A stretch of 64,000 bases of DNA. Origin: Schistocerca nitens. Taxonomy: Eukaryota > Arthropoda > Insecta > Orthoptera > Acrididae. Shown piece after piece: positions 22,640 through 33,010 of this stretch (position 1 is the first letter of the stretch; each line of letters begins with the position of its first letter). The DNA lies in assembly GCF_023898315.1 (NCBI RefSeq), contig NC_064618.1:183697548-183761547 (forward strand), in the 5' to 3' direction. A program made the position numbers and the translations under genes. The notes under the pieces were generated by a model. That model searched no databases and was not told where the DNA came from. It worked only from the letters and a program-made list of their open reading frames with translations.

Positions 22640-23314
22640 AAACATATACTTGAGCCCGCTGCACTTTTGACATTTTTAACCAACGTACATAGTTTCAAAC
22701 ATTAAACTCGATTCGTAAGAATCATTCACAACCAGAATGTATACAACTCGCACTTTACGAACATTCGTTACACTCAGATTTGTCGGAAGCTCACCAAGGC
22801 TCACCGTTTTAAATCGCCGAAACTGGTCCCATCAGGCAGCGTACACAATGGTATCAATAGACACGAGGCCACCATTTCAGAGCTCCAAGGCCACCTCACC
22901 GAATTACAATCACAGTTGAAGAAAGGTAGTAGCAACCGAGTCATTAAGGGTCGGCCTCCATGCCCCGTCCTGGCCCAGGGCACTCCTCCAAAATCTCTCT
23001 CATGACCGCCGTCCACACTCGTCTTCCCGTTCTCGGCGTAACTCCCGAACTGTCACTCCCAATTACTCTACTCGACCTCTCCAAACCTCGCAAAGATCTT
23101 CTTGCCGAATGGAAGCGTCGACTCGCACTGAACGCCATGGCTCAATCACATTAATGTTACTGGACCACGTACATCAGGTAGAGTCGAAGACAGGGTGTGT
23201 AGTTGCCGTAAGGAAATGCAAGAGGTGCCACCGTCAATCAATTAGGCATTCACCAATCAAATTCAGTCGCAGAACAGTAAGACGATATTCAAACTGCTTG
23301 AAAATAAAAAAGTC
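22640..23314. other. No recognised gene; less AT-rich patch
   Basis: Around 22930-23160 the sequence is less AT-rich, with frames open on both strands. One at 22960-23154 (+) reads PRPGPGHSSKISLMTAVHTR. No domain is recognisable. The region may be the end of an unidentified element. Confidence 0.35.
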
Positions 23315-23662
23315 TTAAACTAAAAGGAAGGTCAGCGTTGGCCGTAATATTGATCTTTTATTGATGGCAAAATCGATTTTCAATCACATAGTGATCATCT
23401 TCAGTGCTGTGGTGTACAAATTAAACTCATAGACACTGGTATCTAGTTATCAGTAACCAAAGCTGAGAAGCGATCACAGTTATTGTGATCACAGTTATTG
23501 TGATCGCTTCTCAGCTTTGGTTACTGATAACTAGATACCAGTGTCTATGAGTTTAATTTGTACACCAACGCACAGAAGATAATCACTATGTGATTGAAAA
23601 TCGATTTTGTCATCAATAAAACATCAATATTACGGCCAACGCTCACCTTCCTTTTAATTTAA
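23315..23662. repeat. Snapback repeat with hammerhead-like motifs
   Basis: Two inverted arms of about 165 bases (23315-23478 and 23499-23662) surround a 20-base centre containing GTTATTGTGATCACAG. Each arm carries the same module. In the left arm (minus strand) it reads CTGAAGATGATCACTATGTGATTGAAAA, with a 5-bp stem ATCAC/GTGAT between CTGAAGA and GAAA. It is followed by AATAAA and ATATTACGGCCAACGCTGACC. The right arm (plus strand) has CAGAAGATAATCACTATGTGATTGAAAA. The core CTGANGA...GAAA is the hammerhead ribozyme signature. Confidence 0.8.
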
Positions 23663-23664
23663 CA

Positions 23665-24065
23665 TACATGGTCGTTGTGCACACAGCACTCCATGGAGTC
23701 ACCAATTAAGTTTTAAACTGCTTTCTGTGAACAGATGTTCGGACGGTCACATGAAACAGTGAGGGGCAGCCTGTTTTACCTTGTGGGCACAATTTCCAAA
23801 CGCCATGTCTCGGGAAAAGTGTTTTTGTCTGATACATCACGGTTCACAATCGAGGAAAGAGGTTGTACGGTATAAGGACAATCTACAAGCTGTGCGAAAG
23901 CTGGAAAGGAACCTGCATCATATTATGGTATGAACCAGGTTACGGGTACTGGTCAAGCCAGATTTTTCTGAAGCGTACGTAAATTAAAACTATTGTTTGA
24001 AAATGATACAATAGTGTTTAATACATAAGCTCGAAACAAAGGAACATGAATCTTGTGTCGTTACA
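23665..24065. other. No recognised gene
   Basis: Spacer between the snapback and a transposase fragment. Nothing identifiable was found. Confidence 0.4.
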
Positions 24066-24069
24066 ACAG

Positions 24070-24312
24070 GATGAAGCTCCAGCATAATTTGCTCTTCATC
24101 TGCATTAGTTGCAGGTGAGATATATTGAGGCCATTGGACGGAGCCTCGTTCGGCAATATCTCAACTGAAGTAACGACAACTTCGAATGCTTCCTCAATAC
24201 TATCACGCAATTCTTCATTATTCTCCAACAGATTTCGAATCACATGGAACTCGATTATTCCCCACAATGAGCTATCAGTCGTGGTTACGACTGGGTTTAG
24301 GTAACAATAAGA
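24070..24312 (-). pseudogene. Transposase C-terminal fragment, mariner/Tc-like
   Basis: Minus-strand frame 24324-24061 contains TTDSSLWGIIEFHVIRN, then NNEELRDSIEEAFEVV. This looks like the region just after the last catalytic residue in mariner-type transposases (usually D-F-F-L-W-G then a helical E-E-L-R-I tail). The catalytic core is absent. It abuts LINE sequence of opposite orientation at about 24315. Confidence 0.5.
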
Positions 24313-24324
24313 GAGGAACACCAA

Positions 24325-25240
24325 GAACGAATTGCTCGGTTTAAAGTGGGTCTTTGGCCCTTATTCTTCAATCTGTATAACGAAGAAGTAACGACGGGCT
24401 TAAAAGCAAAATTCAAGTGAGGAACTGAAATCGAAAATGAAAGGATACCAGTGATAAGGTTCGCAGATGAAGTTGCCTTCCTTAGTGAATGTGAACAAGA
24501 ATTACGGGATCTAGTGAATGGAATGAACGGACAAATGAGTACAGTATATCGACTGAGATTAAATCGAAGAAAGATGAAAGTAATGAGAAGTAGCGGAAAC
24601 TGGAACACCTAGAAGCTTAACACCAGAATTAATGGTCACAAAGTAGGTGAAGTTAAAGAATTCTGCTACGTAGAGAGCAAAAAGCCCATGACGAAAGGAG
24701 CAAGGAGGACATGAAGAACACTGGCAGAAAGGGCATTCCTGATCAGGAGAAGTCTACTGGTATCAAACACAAGTCTTAATTTGAGGAAAAAGTCTGGAGC
24801 ACGCAGCATTGTATGGCTGTGAAAAATGGACTGTGGGAAAACCGGAAAACAAGACAATCGAAGCATTTGTGGTTGAATGTTGAAAATTATTTGGGCTAGT
24901 ATGGTTAAGACTGAGGGGTTCTCCGGAGAATCGGAGAGGAAAGGAATGTATGGAAAACACTGACAAGAAGAATGGTCAGGATGATAGGACTTCTATTAAG
25001 ACATCTGGGAATAACTTCCACAGTACTAGAGGGAGCTGTAGAGGGTAAAAGCTGAAAAGTGATTGAAATACATCCAGCAAATAATTGAGGACTTAAGTGC
25101 AGACGTCGGTGTTAACTTAGGGAACCACAGAGGTCAGAAGTCATTGGGGGTAGACAAGCTATTGAGGACGTCTGGTTAAGGGCTACTCTGTGAGAAAGTG
25201 CTTGGTTAAGAATAGGAAACTGTAGTTGATCACATCCAAA
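24325..25240 (+). pseudogene. LINE reverse transcriptase 3' half relic
   Basis: Plus-strand relic of the family at 8577-9450: GPLFNLYNEEV, VIRFADEVAFLSECEQEL (catalytic FADD changed to FADE), RLRLNRRKMKVMRSS, NGHKVGEVKEFCYV, then ARRT...LAERAFLIRRSLL and SLNLRKKSGARSIVWL. Multiple stops and frameshifts follow. The second Asp of the catalytic box is replaced by Glu, so the RT would be impaired even without frame breaks. Confidence 0.82.
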
Positions 25241-25329
25241 AGATAGAAGAAGAATAACACGCAATAGGTATTATGTATAGAAGATTCTGCTTGCGATGTT
25301 TCCGGAAACTAGGTCGAGTGCAACACTGT

Positions 25330-25640
25330 ACAGGGGTACGCGAGTAGGTTACTGAAAGGAGGTGTATAGTTGCGTCACGCGCGTTGCGTCTGTTTGTACG
25401 GGAGAAGCCGGAAGCGACTGAGCCTTGTGTGTGGCAGCCGGGAAGGCGTGTCTCGCAGGGGCAATTACAAGAAGGCGGGCGCAGTGTTTGGTGTGCCCGC
25501 CGCCTGCAAACAGCCGTGGGCTCGGGAGAAGGAAGCTAAATAGACCGCCCCAACGACCGCACGAGAGCTTCCCCAGCCGTCCGTAGTCGTCTCACGGAAA
25601 CTGCATCGTAAGTTGCTAACCGGAGGTTTCGACTTCCGCT
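25330..25640. other. GC-rich island of unknown nature
   Basis: A local jump to GC-rich, CpG-containing sequence inside AT-rich surroundings, roughly 25355-25640. It contains CTAAATAGACCGCCCC, a TATA-like box followed by GC-rich DNA, and GGGTTCGCACTTGACAACG. A CpG-type promoter or an LTR with its promoter are both possible. No downstream coding exon or second LTR is visible. Confidence 0.35.
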
Positions 25641-26159
25641 ACCGGGTTCGCACTTGACAACGAATTTTACCAAAGCAGTAGAACCGCATGAAACGGAGGC
25701 AATACATTACTGGCACGCTTTAATCACCCTGTACAAAAGTCGAATAAGGACACGTGACAAAAAAAATGGATCATCCTCAAAAGACATAATGCAAAAATCG
25801 TTTAACATCGCTTTTACCCTTGGTAATGGCCATAATTCAGCGAGAAAGAGAGGATGTACGTTTCCTCAGTTATGCCATGCAAGCTAAAGGTACTCATTAA
25901 CGTATAGAGGCTGTAGAGCTACCAGACTGTGGAGGGGGGGAGGGAGTGAGGGGATGTGTAAACTGCTATGTGTCATCTGCTGTTCCAGATACTATTTATA
26001 AGGTTAGGTTTGGGTGATTTAGTGTGTCACTTGGAGTGTGACAGTGCACTCAACACTTCGTCAACGAAGAAACCTATGTGTTCAACCTTGTGAAAACTCT
26101 TCTTTTCATCTTGCGAGCAGTACAGAAAATTCACCCGCTAGAGACAAACGGACCCGAAA

Positions 26160-26800
26160 ACGATTCTGCTTAGAACAGGGTCTCAGTGACCTTAAAGTTC
26201 TTACAGACAACACATAGACAAAAAGACGCTTTTTCGTACGATTACTTATCTGCAGAGCAGTCACTAGAAGGAGTTACGCTCATAAAATGTCTGGGAGTAC
26301 GAGTACAGACCGATTTGAAGTGGAAAGACCACATAAAATTAACCGCGAATAACATAGATGGCAGAATGAGATTCATTGGAAGACTCGTCAGGAAACGTAG
26401 ACTATCAGTAACCGAAGAAGTTTACAAATCACTCGTCCGACGAATATTTCAAAATTGCTAGTTGGTATAGGATCAGTTACAGACAGGACTTATAGAAGAA
26501 ATAGGCAAGATCAAAGAAAAAGTAGCTCGTTTCGTTAAAACAGGGAAATGACACTTGTGCCGCGCGGTGTAGTCGCGTGGTTTGAGCGTCTTGTCACGGT
26601 TCGCGCGGCTCCCCCGTCGGAGTTTGGAGTCCCCCCTGGAGCATGGGCGTGTGTGTTGTCCTCAGCGTAAGTTAGTATAAGTAGTGTGTAAGCCTAGGGA
26701 TCGATCACCTCAGCAAGACCTTACACAAATTTCCGAAGATTGACACTGTACCGTAAGGTGGTTTGCGAAACATACGAGTAGATGTCGCTGTAGAAGTTGT
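26160..26800 (+). pseudogene. LINE 3' end (CR1/Jockey-like), split by SINE
   Basis: Plus-strand frame 26186-26461 carries LIKCLGVRVQTDLKWKDHIK (the Y-L-G-x-x-x-x-x-x-L-x-W-x-x-H-I motif after RT), NNIDGRMRFIGRLVRKRR and EEVYKSLVRRIF. The element's 3' terminus reappears after a SINE insertion as GAGTAGATGTCGCTGTAGAAG near 26778-26800, a decayed GTAGAT-repeat tail like that at 57580. The RT palm is missing. Confidence 0.75.
26559..26740 (+). mobile_element. tRNA-headed SINE (family F) inside LINE
   Basis: Begins GCCGCGCGGTGTAGTCGCGTGGTTTGAG (A-box region). It has a degraded B-box (GGAGTTTGGAGTCCC), then GGAGCATGGGCGTGTGTGTTGTCCTCAGCGTAAGTTAG and ends ACAAATTTCCGAAGAT. Flanks read TGACACTTGT (26549-26558) and TGACACTGT (26741-26749), a duplication with a one-base indel. 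It interrupts the LINE tail. Confidence 0.8.
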
Positions 26801-26809
26801 AGAAGAAAT

Positions 26810-27905
26810 TGTAAGACTTAGTCACCAAGAATGTTGAAATAAACATAGTGTTCAGGTTATCCCGCATGAGTGGGCCCGAGTTCAGCACGACAAACAACCA
26901 CAGAACCACAGAATACCACGAAACCGTCTCCAGCCTGAACTACAGCCCCAGTACAGTGTCTGCTAAATGCTTCATTGAGCCCTCGGTACAGTCTACGCCT
27001 TGCGTAACGTGAGAAGAGGCAAAATCACGACTGTCTGACCACACTATACGCCTCCAGTCAGATTTATCCAGTTTCTTCGTCGTTTCGCCGAATTAAGTCA
27101 TTCATCTTTATGTGTCACTATGAACAATGGTCTTTTCCGAGGTACCCTATTCCGAATGTTAATTTTATTCAGTAACCTTCGCAATTTCCAATCAACGATT
27201 GTTTGAGATGCAACCGTATTTATTGATAGGGGCATTTCGTATCAGGTTTGAAATCTATTGTCAGCGACGAGGCATCACAGAATCTCCCGTCTCTGCTGCT
27301 TCCGATCTTTCTACGACTGCAGTTCTTCTCCCATGTTAAATGGCTACTAGTGGTACACCAATTCTCGACACGTCCACCAAATACGATAGCTTCTTTTTTT
27401 GCACGCTGTCACGTCTCCATGATGATCCATCTTAGCTGCACTGATACCATCTAACAGGGCGGATACACAGTTTTAGAAATGTAAACCAAAAAGTAATTTT
27501 GAAGAAGGATTAAGTTTGCGCTGGAAGAAACAGAAATATAACATTAAGATTTGCCATCAACATTATAAGTAAGGCAGAGCATACAAATAACTTAGCGTAT
27601 CAATGGGACCGAATGCGTTGCCTCTTGGTAATAGATCACGTGAAGAACATCAATAAAAGTAAAACAATGGGAATCGGGTGCATTGGAATTAAGACAGCTA
27701 GTGCCATGACAGTTACACCACAAAAATAACCATGAATGTCGTACACATGCCTTGCTATGTAGAGAGCAACATAAGTAATATTGTCCCACGTGAAGAGGAC
27801 TACCAGTAGCATGTTAAGAATTACTGAAAAAAGTATACTACAATCAGGTGTGACTGTGAGTGTCAGATACCCTATTTTGGAAGTATTTCCTGCTGCATAG
27901 CGTTA
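26810..27905. other. No recognised gene
   Basis: Intergenic-type sequence. The segment at 26930-27460 has a slightly Tc1-like feel on one strand but no catalytic block can be placed. I could not support a call. Confidence 0.35.
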
Positions 27906-27909
27906 TATA

Positions 27910-29058
27910 CACTGAAGCCCCAAAGAAACTAGCATGGGCATGCATATCCAAATGCATAGATATGTAAAAAGGCAGAATACGGCACAGCGGTCGGCAACGC
28001 CTATATGAGACAAAATTGTCTGGTCCAGCTGTCAGATCGGTTACCGCTGCTACAATGGCAGATTATCTAGATTTATGTGAGTTTGAACGTGGTGTTATAG
28101 TCGACGCACCATCGATGGGACATAGCACCTCCGAATTAGCGATGAAGTGGGAATTTTCCTGTAAGAATATCAGGAATCTGGTAAAATCTGCGGCCGGAAA
28201 AATATCCTGCAACAATGGAACCAAGAACGAGAATCGTTCTATGCGGCATAAATGCAACTCTTCCGCAAATTGCTACAGATTTTAAAGCTGAGCCATGGAG
28301 AAGTGTCAGCGTGCGAGCTATTCAGCGAATCATCATCTATATGAGCTTTCGGGCCCTTGGTGACTGCACGACACAAAGCTTTACGTCTCGTCTGGACCTG
28401 TAAACACCGACATTGGACTGCTGATGACTGGAAACACGTTGCCTCGTCGAAAGAGTCTCGTTTCAAATTGTACCGAGCGGATGAATGTGTATGGGTATGG
28501 CGAAAACCTTATGAATTCATGGACCCTGCATATCAGCAGGGGACTGTTCCAGCTGGTGGAGGCTCTGTAATGGTGTGGGGCGTGTACAGCTGGAGCGATA
28601 GGGAACTCCTGATACGTCTAGATAGGACTCTGACAGGTGACACGTACGCACGCACCTGTCTGATCACCTGCATCCATTCATTTCCATTGTGCATTCCGAC
28701 GAACTTGGGCAATTCCGGAAGGACAAAGCGACACCCCACATGTCCCGTGTTGGTACACAGTGGCTCCAGGAACACTCTTCTGAGTTTAAAAACTTTCGCC
28801 GGCCACCAAACTCCCCATACATGAACATTATTGAGCATATCTGTAAGGCCTTTCAACGTGCTGCTCAAAAGAGATCTCCACCCCGTCGTATTCTTACGGT
28901 TGTAGGAACAGTCCTGCAGGATTCATTATGTCAGTTCCCTCCAGCAGTACCTCAGATATTAGTGGAGTCCATGCCACGTCGTGTTGCGGCACTTCTGCCT
29001 GCTTGTGGGGGCCTACACGGTATTACGCAGGTGTGGAAGTTTGTTTGGCTCTTCAGTG
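27910..29058 (+). pseudogene. Tc1-type element with TIRs, dead transposase
   Basis: Left end after TA is CACTGAAGCCCCAAAGAAACTAG. The right end, reversed, is CACTGAAGAGCCAAACAAACTT. The frame starts MSGPAVRSVTAATMADYLDL, then EFERGVIVDAPSMGHSTSEL (helix-turn-helix). Later frames give HRHWTADDWKHVASSKESRF (first catalytic Asp replaced by Lys), GGGSVMVWGVYSWSDRELL, FRKDKATPH (second Asp kept) and NIIEHICKAF (Glu kept). Length is 1149 bp. The sister copy is at 39538-40701. At least three frame breaks are present. Confidence 0.88.
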
Positions 29059-29131
29059 CAGAAGCGAAACGTGGACTGTAGCCATTAGAGATATGGACAG
29101 ACTAACAGAAATCATCCACCAGCCGTTGGTG

Positions 29132-29425
29132 AAGCACCAAGAGACTAGCAAGTCACATAATTAGTTTTTCTGTTTGTTTTCATAGTTTAATTCTTTAATT
29201 TTTGAGTGTTTGTGTACTTGCAGATTTTAATTCTTAAATTCGTTACTTATTTTTGTATTTGAAAGACGTAGTACCGCGCAGCCTCTAGCGCAGCTGTAAT
29301 TTGTCTGTTTTGGGTGGCCAGTGACCATTGACCACAGCTCATTCCGTTGCCAGCCTCTGTTCATGAAGCACCAAGTGACTAGCAAGTTACATATTTAGGT
29401 TTTTATGTTTGTTTTCATAGTTTAA
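29132..29425 (+). repeat. Direct repeat in the leader of a LINE-like element
   Basis: TGAAGCACCAAG(A/T)GACTAGCAAGT(C/T)ACATA... followed by TTTGTTTTCATAGTTTAA occurs at about 29132-29188 and again at 29363-29425, 231 bases apart. It lies immediately before the CR1-like reading frame. Tandem leader (promoter-containing) units are known in several non-LTR elements. A chance local duplication is the alternative. Confidence 0.7.
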
Positions 29426-29429
29426 CTAT

Positions 29430-30240
29430 TAAGTTATTCGGATGGTTAGGTAGGTGCGTGCTATCTACGTAGCCGCAGTTCGCGAACAGCTGAAGAAGCT
29501 TATGGGCAAGGTCAGCCGTCTGCAGGCTGCTGCCTCAGGATGTAGCACAACGCGTGGGACACCTCAGGCGTCACTCGTTTCGCCCACGAGCTCTGCTGTC
29601 TGGGCACCTTCCAGCACATCAGACTCGGGGGATCCGCGCTCACTGCAGAGTGAGTGGCTGGTTGTTCCGGGGTCGTGTCGCTCGAGGCGGAGGATCATTG
29701 TGGTCCGAGGAGGCACGTGGGGGTCGGGGTTTACTGGTTATCGGGAGCTACAGTGTTAAGCGCGTTATGGGGCTCCTTAGATATATAGCACTAAGGGCCA
29801 GGAATAATATCGATGTGCACGCGGCGTGTCTTTGTGTGGCCATACGACATGTGGAGGCGGCTCTGTCTACGGCAGTCGAGAATGTGAGAGTTGTCGTGTA
29901 AGTTGTTGCTCATGTCGACAGCAATGACGCCTGTCGCTTGCGATCTGAAGATATCTTCAGTTCCTAAGTGTTGGTGGCAGAAGTGCTGAAGGCTACTGGC
30001 ATCGCTCATAGAGTGCAAGCACAGCTCACAATTTGCAACGTCATACCCAGATTAGATTGGATCCTATTGTTTGGAGCTGCGTGGAGGGTCTCAACCAGAA
30101 AATCTGTCGATTCTGTAATGAAGATGGCTCCAGATATCTGGACCAACGCTATAGAGTGGCGAGTTGTAAGACTTCCCTTGATAGGTTAGAGGTGCACTAC
30201 AGAAAGGAAGGACTTACTCAGCTATAAAAGTAGGCTTACT
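29430..30240 (+). pseudogene. CR1-like ORF with SGNH-hydrolase-like end
   Basis: The GC-rich coding relic begins with VAAVREQLKKLMGKVSRLQAA, a coiled-coil-like start. In shifted frames it continues through LRYIALRARNNIDVHAACL and VENVRVVV, then a block reading AHVDSNDACRLRSEDIFSS, where V-x-G-T-N-D is the usual SGNH/esterase-like signature. Then come VLKATGIAHRVQAQLTICNV and RYRVASCKTSLDRLEVHYRK (His-containing final block). Some CR1-type non-LTR elements carry such an esterase domain in their first ORF, which is why I favour that call. Several frameshifts separate the blocks and no RT follows. Confidence 0.5.
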
Positions 30241-30550
30241 TGTGAGGTGCACATGGGTGTTTTTAAAGCTAGGTAACAGTTTGACTTCTCTGACGAATGG
30301 TTGCAAACTACTCTGCCAGCAGAAAATTTGGAATGCCTTGTGTTTACGTTGTAGAATACTAAGCCCATTGCAAATTACAATTATATTACCGTTCTCTGTA
30401 TCGTATACAAGATTAGAAAAAAAGAAATAAATCAGTATAACGTACTTTCTTAAAAAATGGAGCAGAGATATCAATGGGAAGGCGCAATTCTCTGCAACAG
30501 ATTACCTTGCATTCGGAAAGTGGGTACACTCAGCGACTGTTATGTGACTT

Positions 30551-30896
30551 ATAAATTATGAAGTGCAGCAATGAGTCGTCTTTTTTTAGATTTTATTACG
30601 CAAATCCAGATTTCGGCTAGTAGCCAGCCATTCTCAATGCACTATTTTCTGTTCTCAATGCTTGTAAGTCCCTGATGTACGGGCATCCGTCACAGTTCTT
30701 TGAATACTATACTACACTAATACTAATACTATACTAATAATATTCAAAGATCTGTGATGGACATCCGAACAACAGGGACTTACATGCTTCGAGAATAGAA
30801 CATAGTGCATTGAGAATGACTACCTACTAGCCGAAATGTGGGTTTGCGTAATAAAATCTAAAAAAGGACGACTGGTTGTTGCACTCCATAATTTAT
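30551..30896. repeat. Snapback repeat, second type
   Basis: Inverted arms of about 150 bases (30551-30704 and 30742-30896) flank an AT-rich centre of ACTAATACTAATACTATACTAAT type. The left arm on the minus strand reads TTGAGAATGGCTGGCTACTAGCCGAAATCTGG, then GCGTAATAAAATC. The right arm on the plus strand reads TTGAGAATGACTACCTACTAGCCGAAATGTGG. A GGCT/AGCC stem precedes GAAA. The CTGANGA part of a hammerhead is altered to TTGAGAA. The AATAAAA beyond it matches the arrangement at 23315-23662. Confidence 0.78.
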
Positions 30897-31388
30897 AAAT
30901 TCTCTGCAAATTATAAAGTTGAGGCAGGCTTTCTAAAATTCTTGCAACTAAATATGGTACATGGTCAAGAACATTGTTATCTAGAACTGCACACAGCATT
31001 TGTTTTGTAACTGGGGCACTTTGGCAGTTAATTAGTGATTTTCGTATGGGGCCACAATCATCGAAAACGTAGCCAACAGGTTGGGCCTCTGCATTGTGTA
31101 TCGCTTTACTGTGCACGGATGTAAGATAACTGTCACTTTAATAAGTATACATCGCTACATTTCTTCTCTAAGTAGGTTTTTGGAAGTCAAGAGAACGGTA
31201 TGTGTGTAAATCACACACATGTTGCTTATTGTAGTATGCAAGTACGATTATAGAACTCTGATCGTAAAATAAAATAAAAATATTAGTCTTGTATCACAGT
31301 AATATTGTATCTAACTACATAATAATTCGTGAACAAAGCATATGCGGTGGTGCCGTCGTAACGTTTTTGTTCTGTAGAAGTAAGAAAT
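30897..31388. other. No recognised gene; one 98-codon frame
   Basis: A minus-strand frame (31116-30820) reads FDDCGPIRKSLINCQSAPVT, then DNNVLDHVPYLVARILESLP. It looks protein-like but I recognise no family. Its lower end runs into the snapback arm. It could be a decayed element ORF. Confidence 0.3.
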
Positions 31389-31390
31389 CA

Positions 31391-32563
31391 CACTGATAAG
31401 CCGAAATAATGTGACCACTGCCCACTCCGACTTTGGATGCCGCTTGGCAACGTTGCAAGCATGTGACCCGCTAACAAAAGTATGTAAGCGGGACAGACAG
31501 GGGCGGGGCATCACCCTAGAGAAAATATGGGCGGCAAATGGGGAAACCCATTGAGATAAGCGACTTTGACAAAGAGTATATTACTATTACATAGAGCCTG
31601 TGGACGAGCATCTCGAAAACGGCGAAGATGGTCGAATGTTCACGCGTTGCCGTCGTGAGCATCTTCAGCAAGGTAGGACAGTGAAACTACCACTAGGCGC
31701 TAAATGGTTGGACGTCCACGACTCTTCGCAGGAGGTTCTGAGCTTTGTCTGCTAGGTAAAGTGGGATAGATGGTGATCCGCGGTATCTCTGCCGAAAGAG
31801 CACAATGGTGGTGCACGCACAAGTCTTTCAGAGCACAACATTCATCGTACATTGTTGAACATGGAGCTCCGGAGATGACCACTCCTACTTGTTCACATGT
31901 TGACCCAACGCCATCGTCAGTTTCGATTGCAGTGGGCATGGGATCATTGAGATTCGACCGTCGACCAATGGAAAAGTGTCAGCTCTTCTGGTGAATCACA
32001 TTTTTGCTAGACTAGTGCAATGGTCGTCTCCACAAACCCCGTCATCTAAGTGAACGTCGGCTCGAAACGTGCAGCGCGCCAGGGACGCACACTGGTGGGA
32101 ATAGTACTATGCTTTGGCAGATATTCTCCTGCGCTAACATGGGACCTGTAGTAGTAATCGAAGACACGCTGACAGCTGCGAACCACCTGCATTTCTTCAT
32201 GCTTGATGTCTTCGGCGATGGCCATGTCGTGTTTCAGCTGTGCAATTGTCCATGTTTCGGAGCCAGAACCAGGCTACAATGGTTTGAGGAGCATTACAGT
32301 GAACTCACGTTGATGTCTCGGAGACCAAATTCGCCTGTTTTAAATCCTATAGAAATCATCTGGGTCGCTATCGGTCGCCATCACCACTTACACAAATCAT
32401 CTGCACGTTAGTTATGCTAATTACTTGACCTGTGCGTAGACACGTAATGCCACATACCACCACAAACCTACTGTCGGATCCCTGATATTATTAATGTATT
32501 TCGTTCCAAAGACGGACAAACAAGTTATTTTCCAGGTCCTCGTAATGTTTTGGTTCATCAGCG
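31391..32563 (+). pseudogene. Tc1-type element with decayed TIRs
   Basis: Left end CACTGATAAGCCGAAATAATGTGACC. Right end reversed is CGCTGATGAACCAAAACATTACGAGG. Coding pieces on the plus strand: VIRGISAERAQWWCTHKSF, then QRHRQFRLQW-like remnants, FDRRPMEKCQLFW just before the first catalytic block (Asp not resolvable), LWQIFSCANMGPVVVIEDTL and SRRPNSPVLNPIEIIWVAIG, where the catalytic Glu survives in NPIE. The second Asp lies in a garbled segment near 32240. The related end at 5908 belongs to the same family. Dead element. Confidence 0.8.
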
Positions 32564-32639
32564 TTCATTGTGTTCACATATTTACCCTACTACTGGTTAA
32601 AGCCTCGTTACGTCATTGATTGATTATGACTGACCTACA

Positions 32640-33010
32640 AAACAGTTACAGCAATATAAATGATTCTGTGGATAATGTCGGAAGCTCGTTGACGCTGATC
32701 GCTGATGATGCGGTTGTGTATAAGAACGCAGAAATTCTGGAACATTCTAGTGAACTGCGGGAAGATCTCCAGAGGACTGATAATTAGTACATGGATTGGG
32801 AGCTGGACCTGAATGCAAGTAAATGTAACGCACTGTACATACACAGGAGATGAAAAAAATAGAGTCCTGTACCATTACACTATTGCTGACAAGTCGCTGC
32901 AAACCATAAAATACCTAGGAGCAACCTTCCAGAGTGACCTAAACTGTAATGACTACATAAATCACAATGGAATCAAAGCAGATGCCACGCTGAGATTCAT
33001 AGTACTTCCA
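32640..33010 (+). pseudogene. LINE RT fragment (CR1/Jockey-like)
   Basis: Plus-strand pieces: SLTLIADDAVVYKNAEI (catalytic x-A-D-D box kept), SELREDLQRTDN*YMDWELDLNASKCN (fingers/thumb with the L-N-x-x-K-C motif), LQTIKYLGATFQSDLN and KADATLRFI. The blocks are in the order expected after the RT palm. Frame changes and stops separate them. No 3' tail is found. Confidence 0.72.

Noticed and set aside
22944-23154. Conserved host exon in a GC-richer patch
   Set aside because: Frames are open on both strands at once, and there are no convincing splice sites or motifs.
26930-27460. Another Tc1 relic
   Set aside because: Impression of similarity on one strand, but no catalytic block or terminal repeat could be placed.
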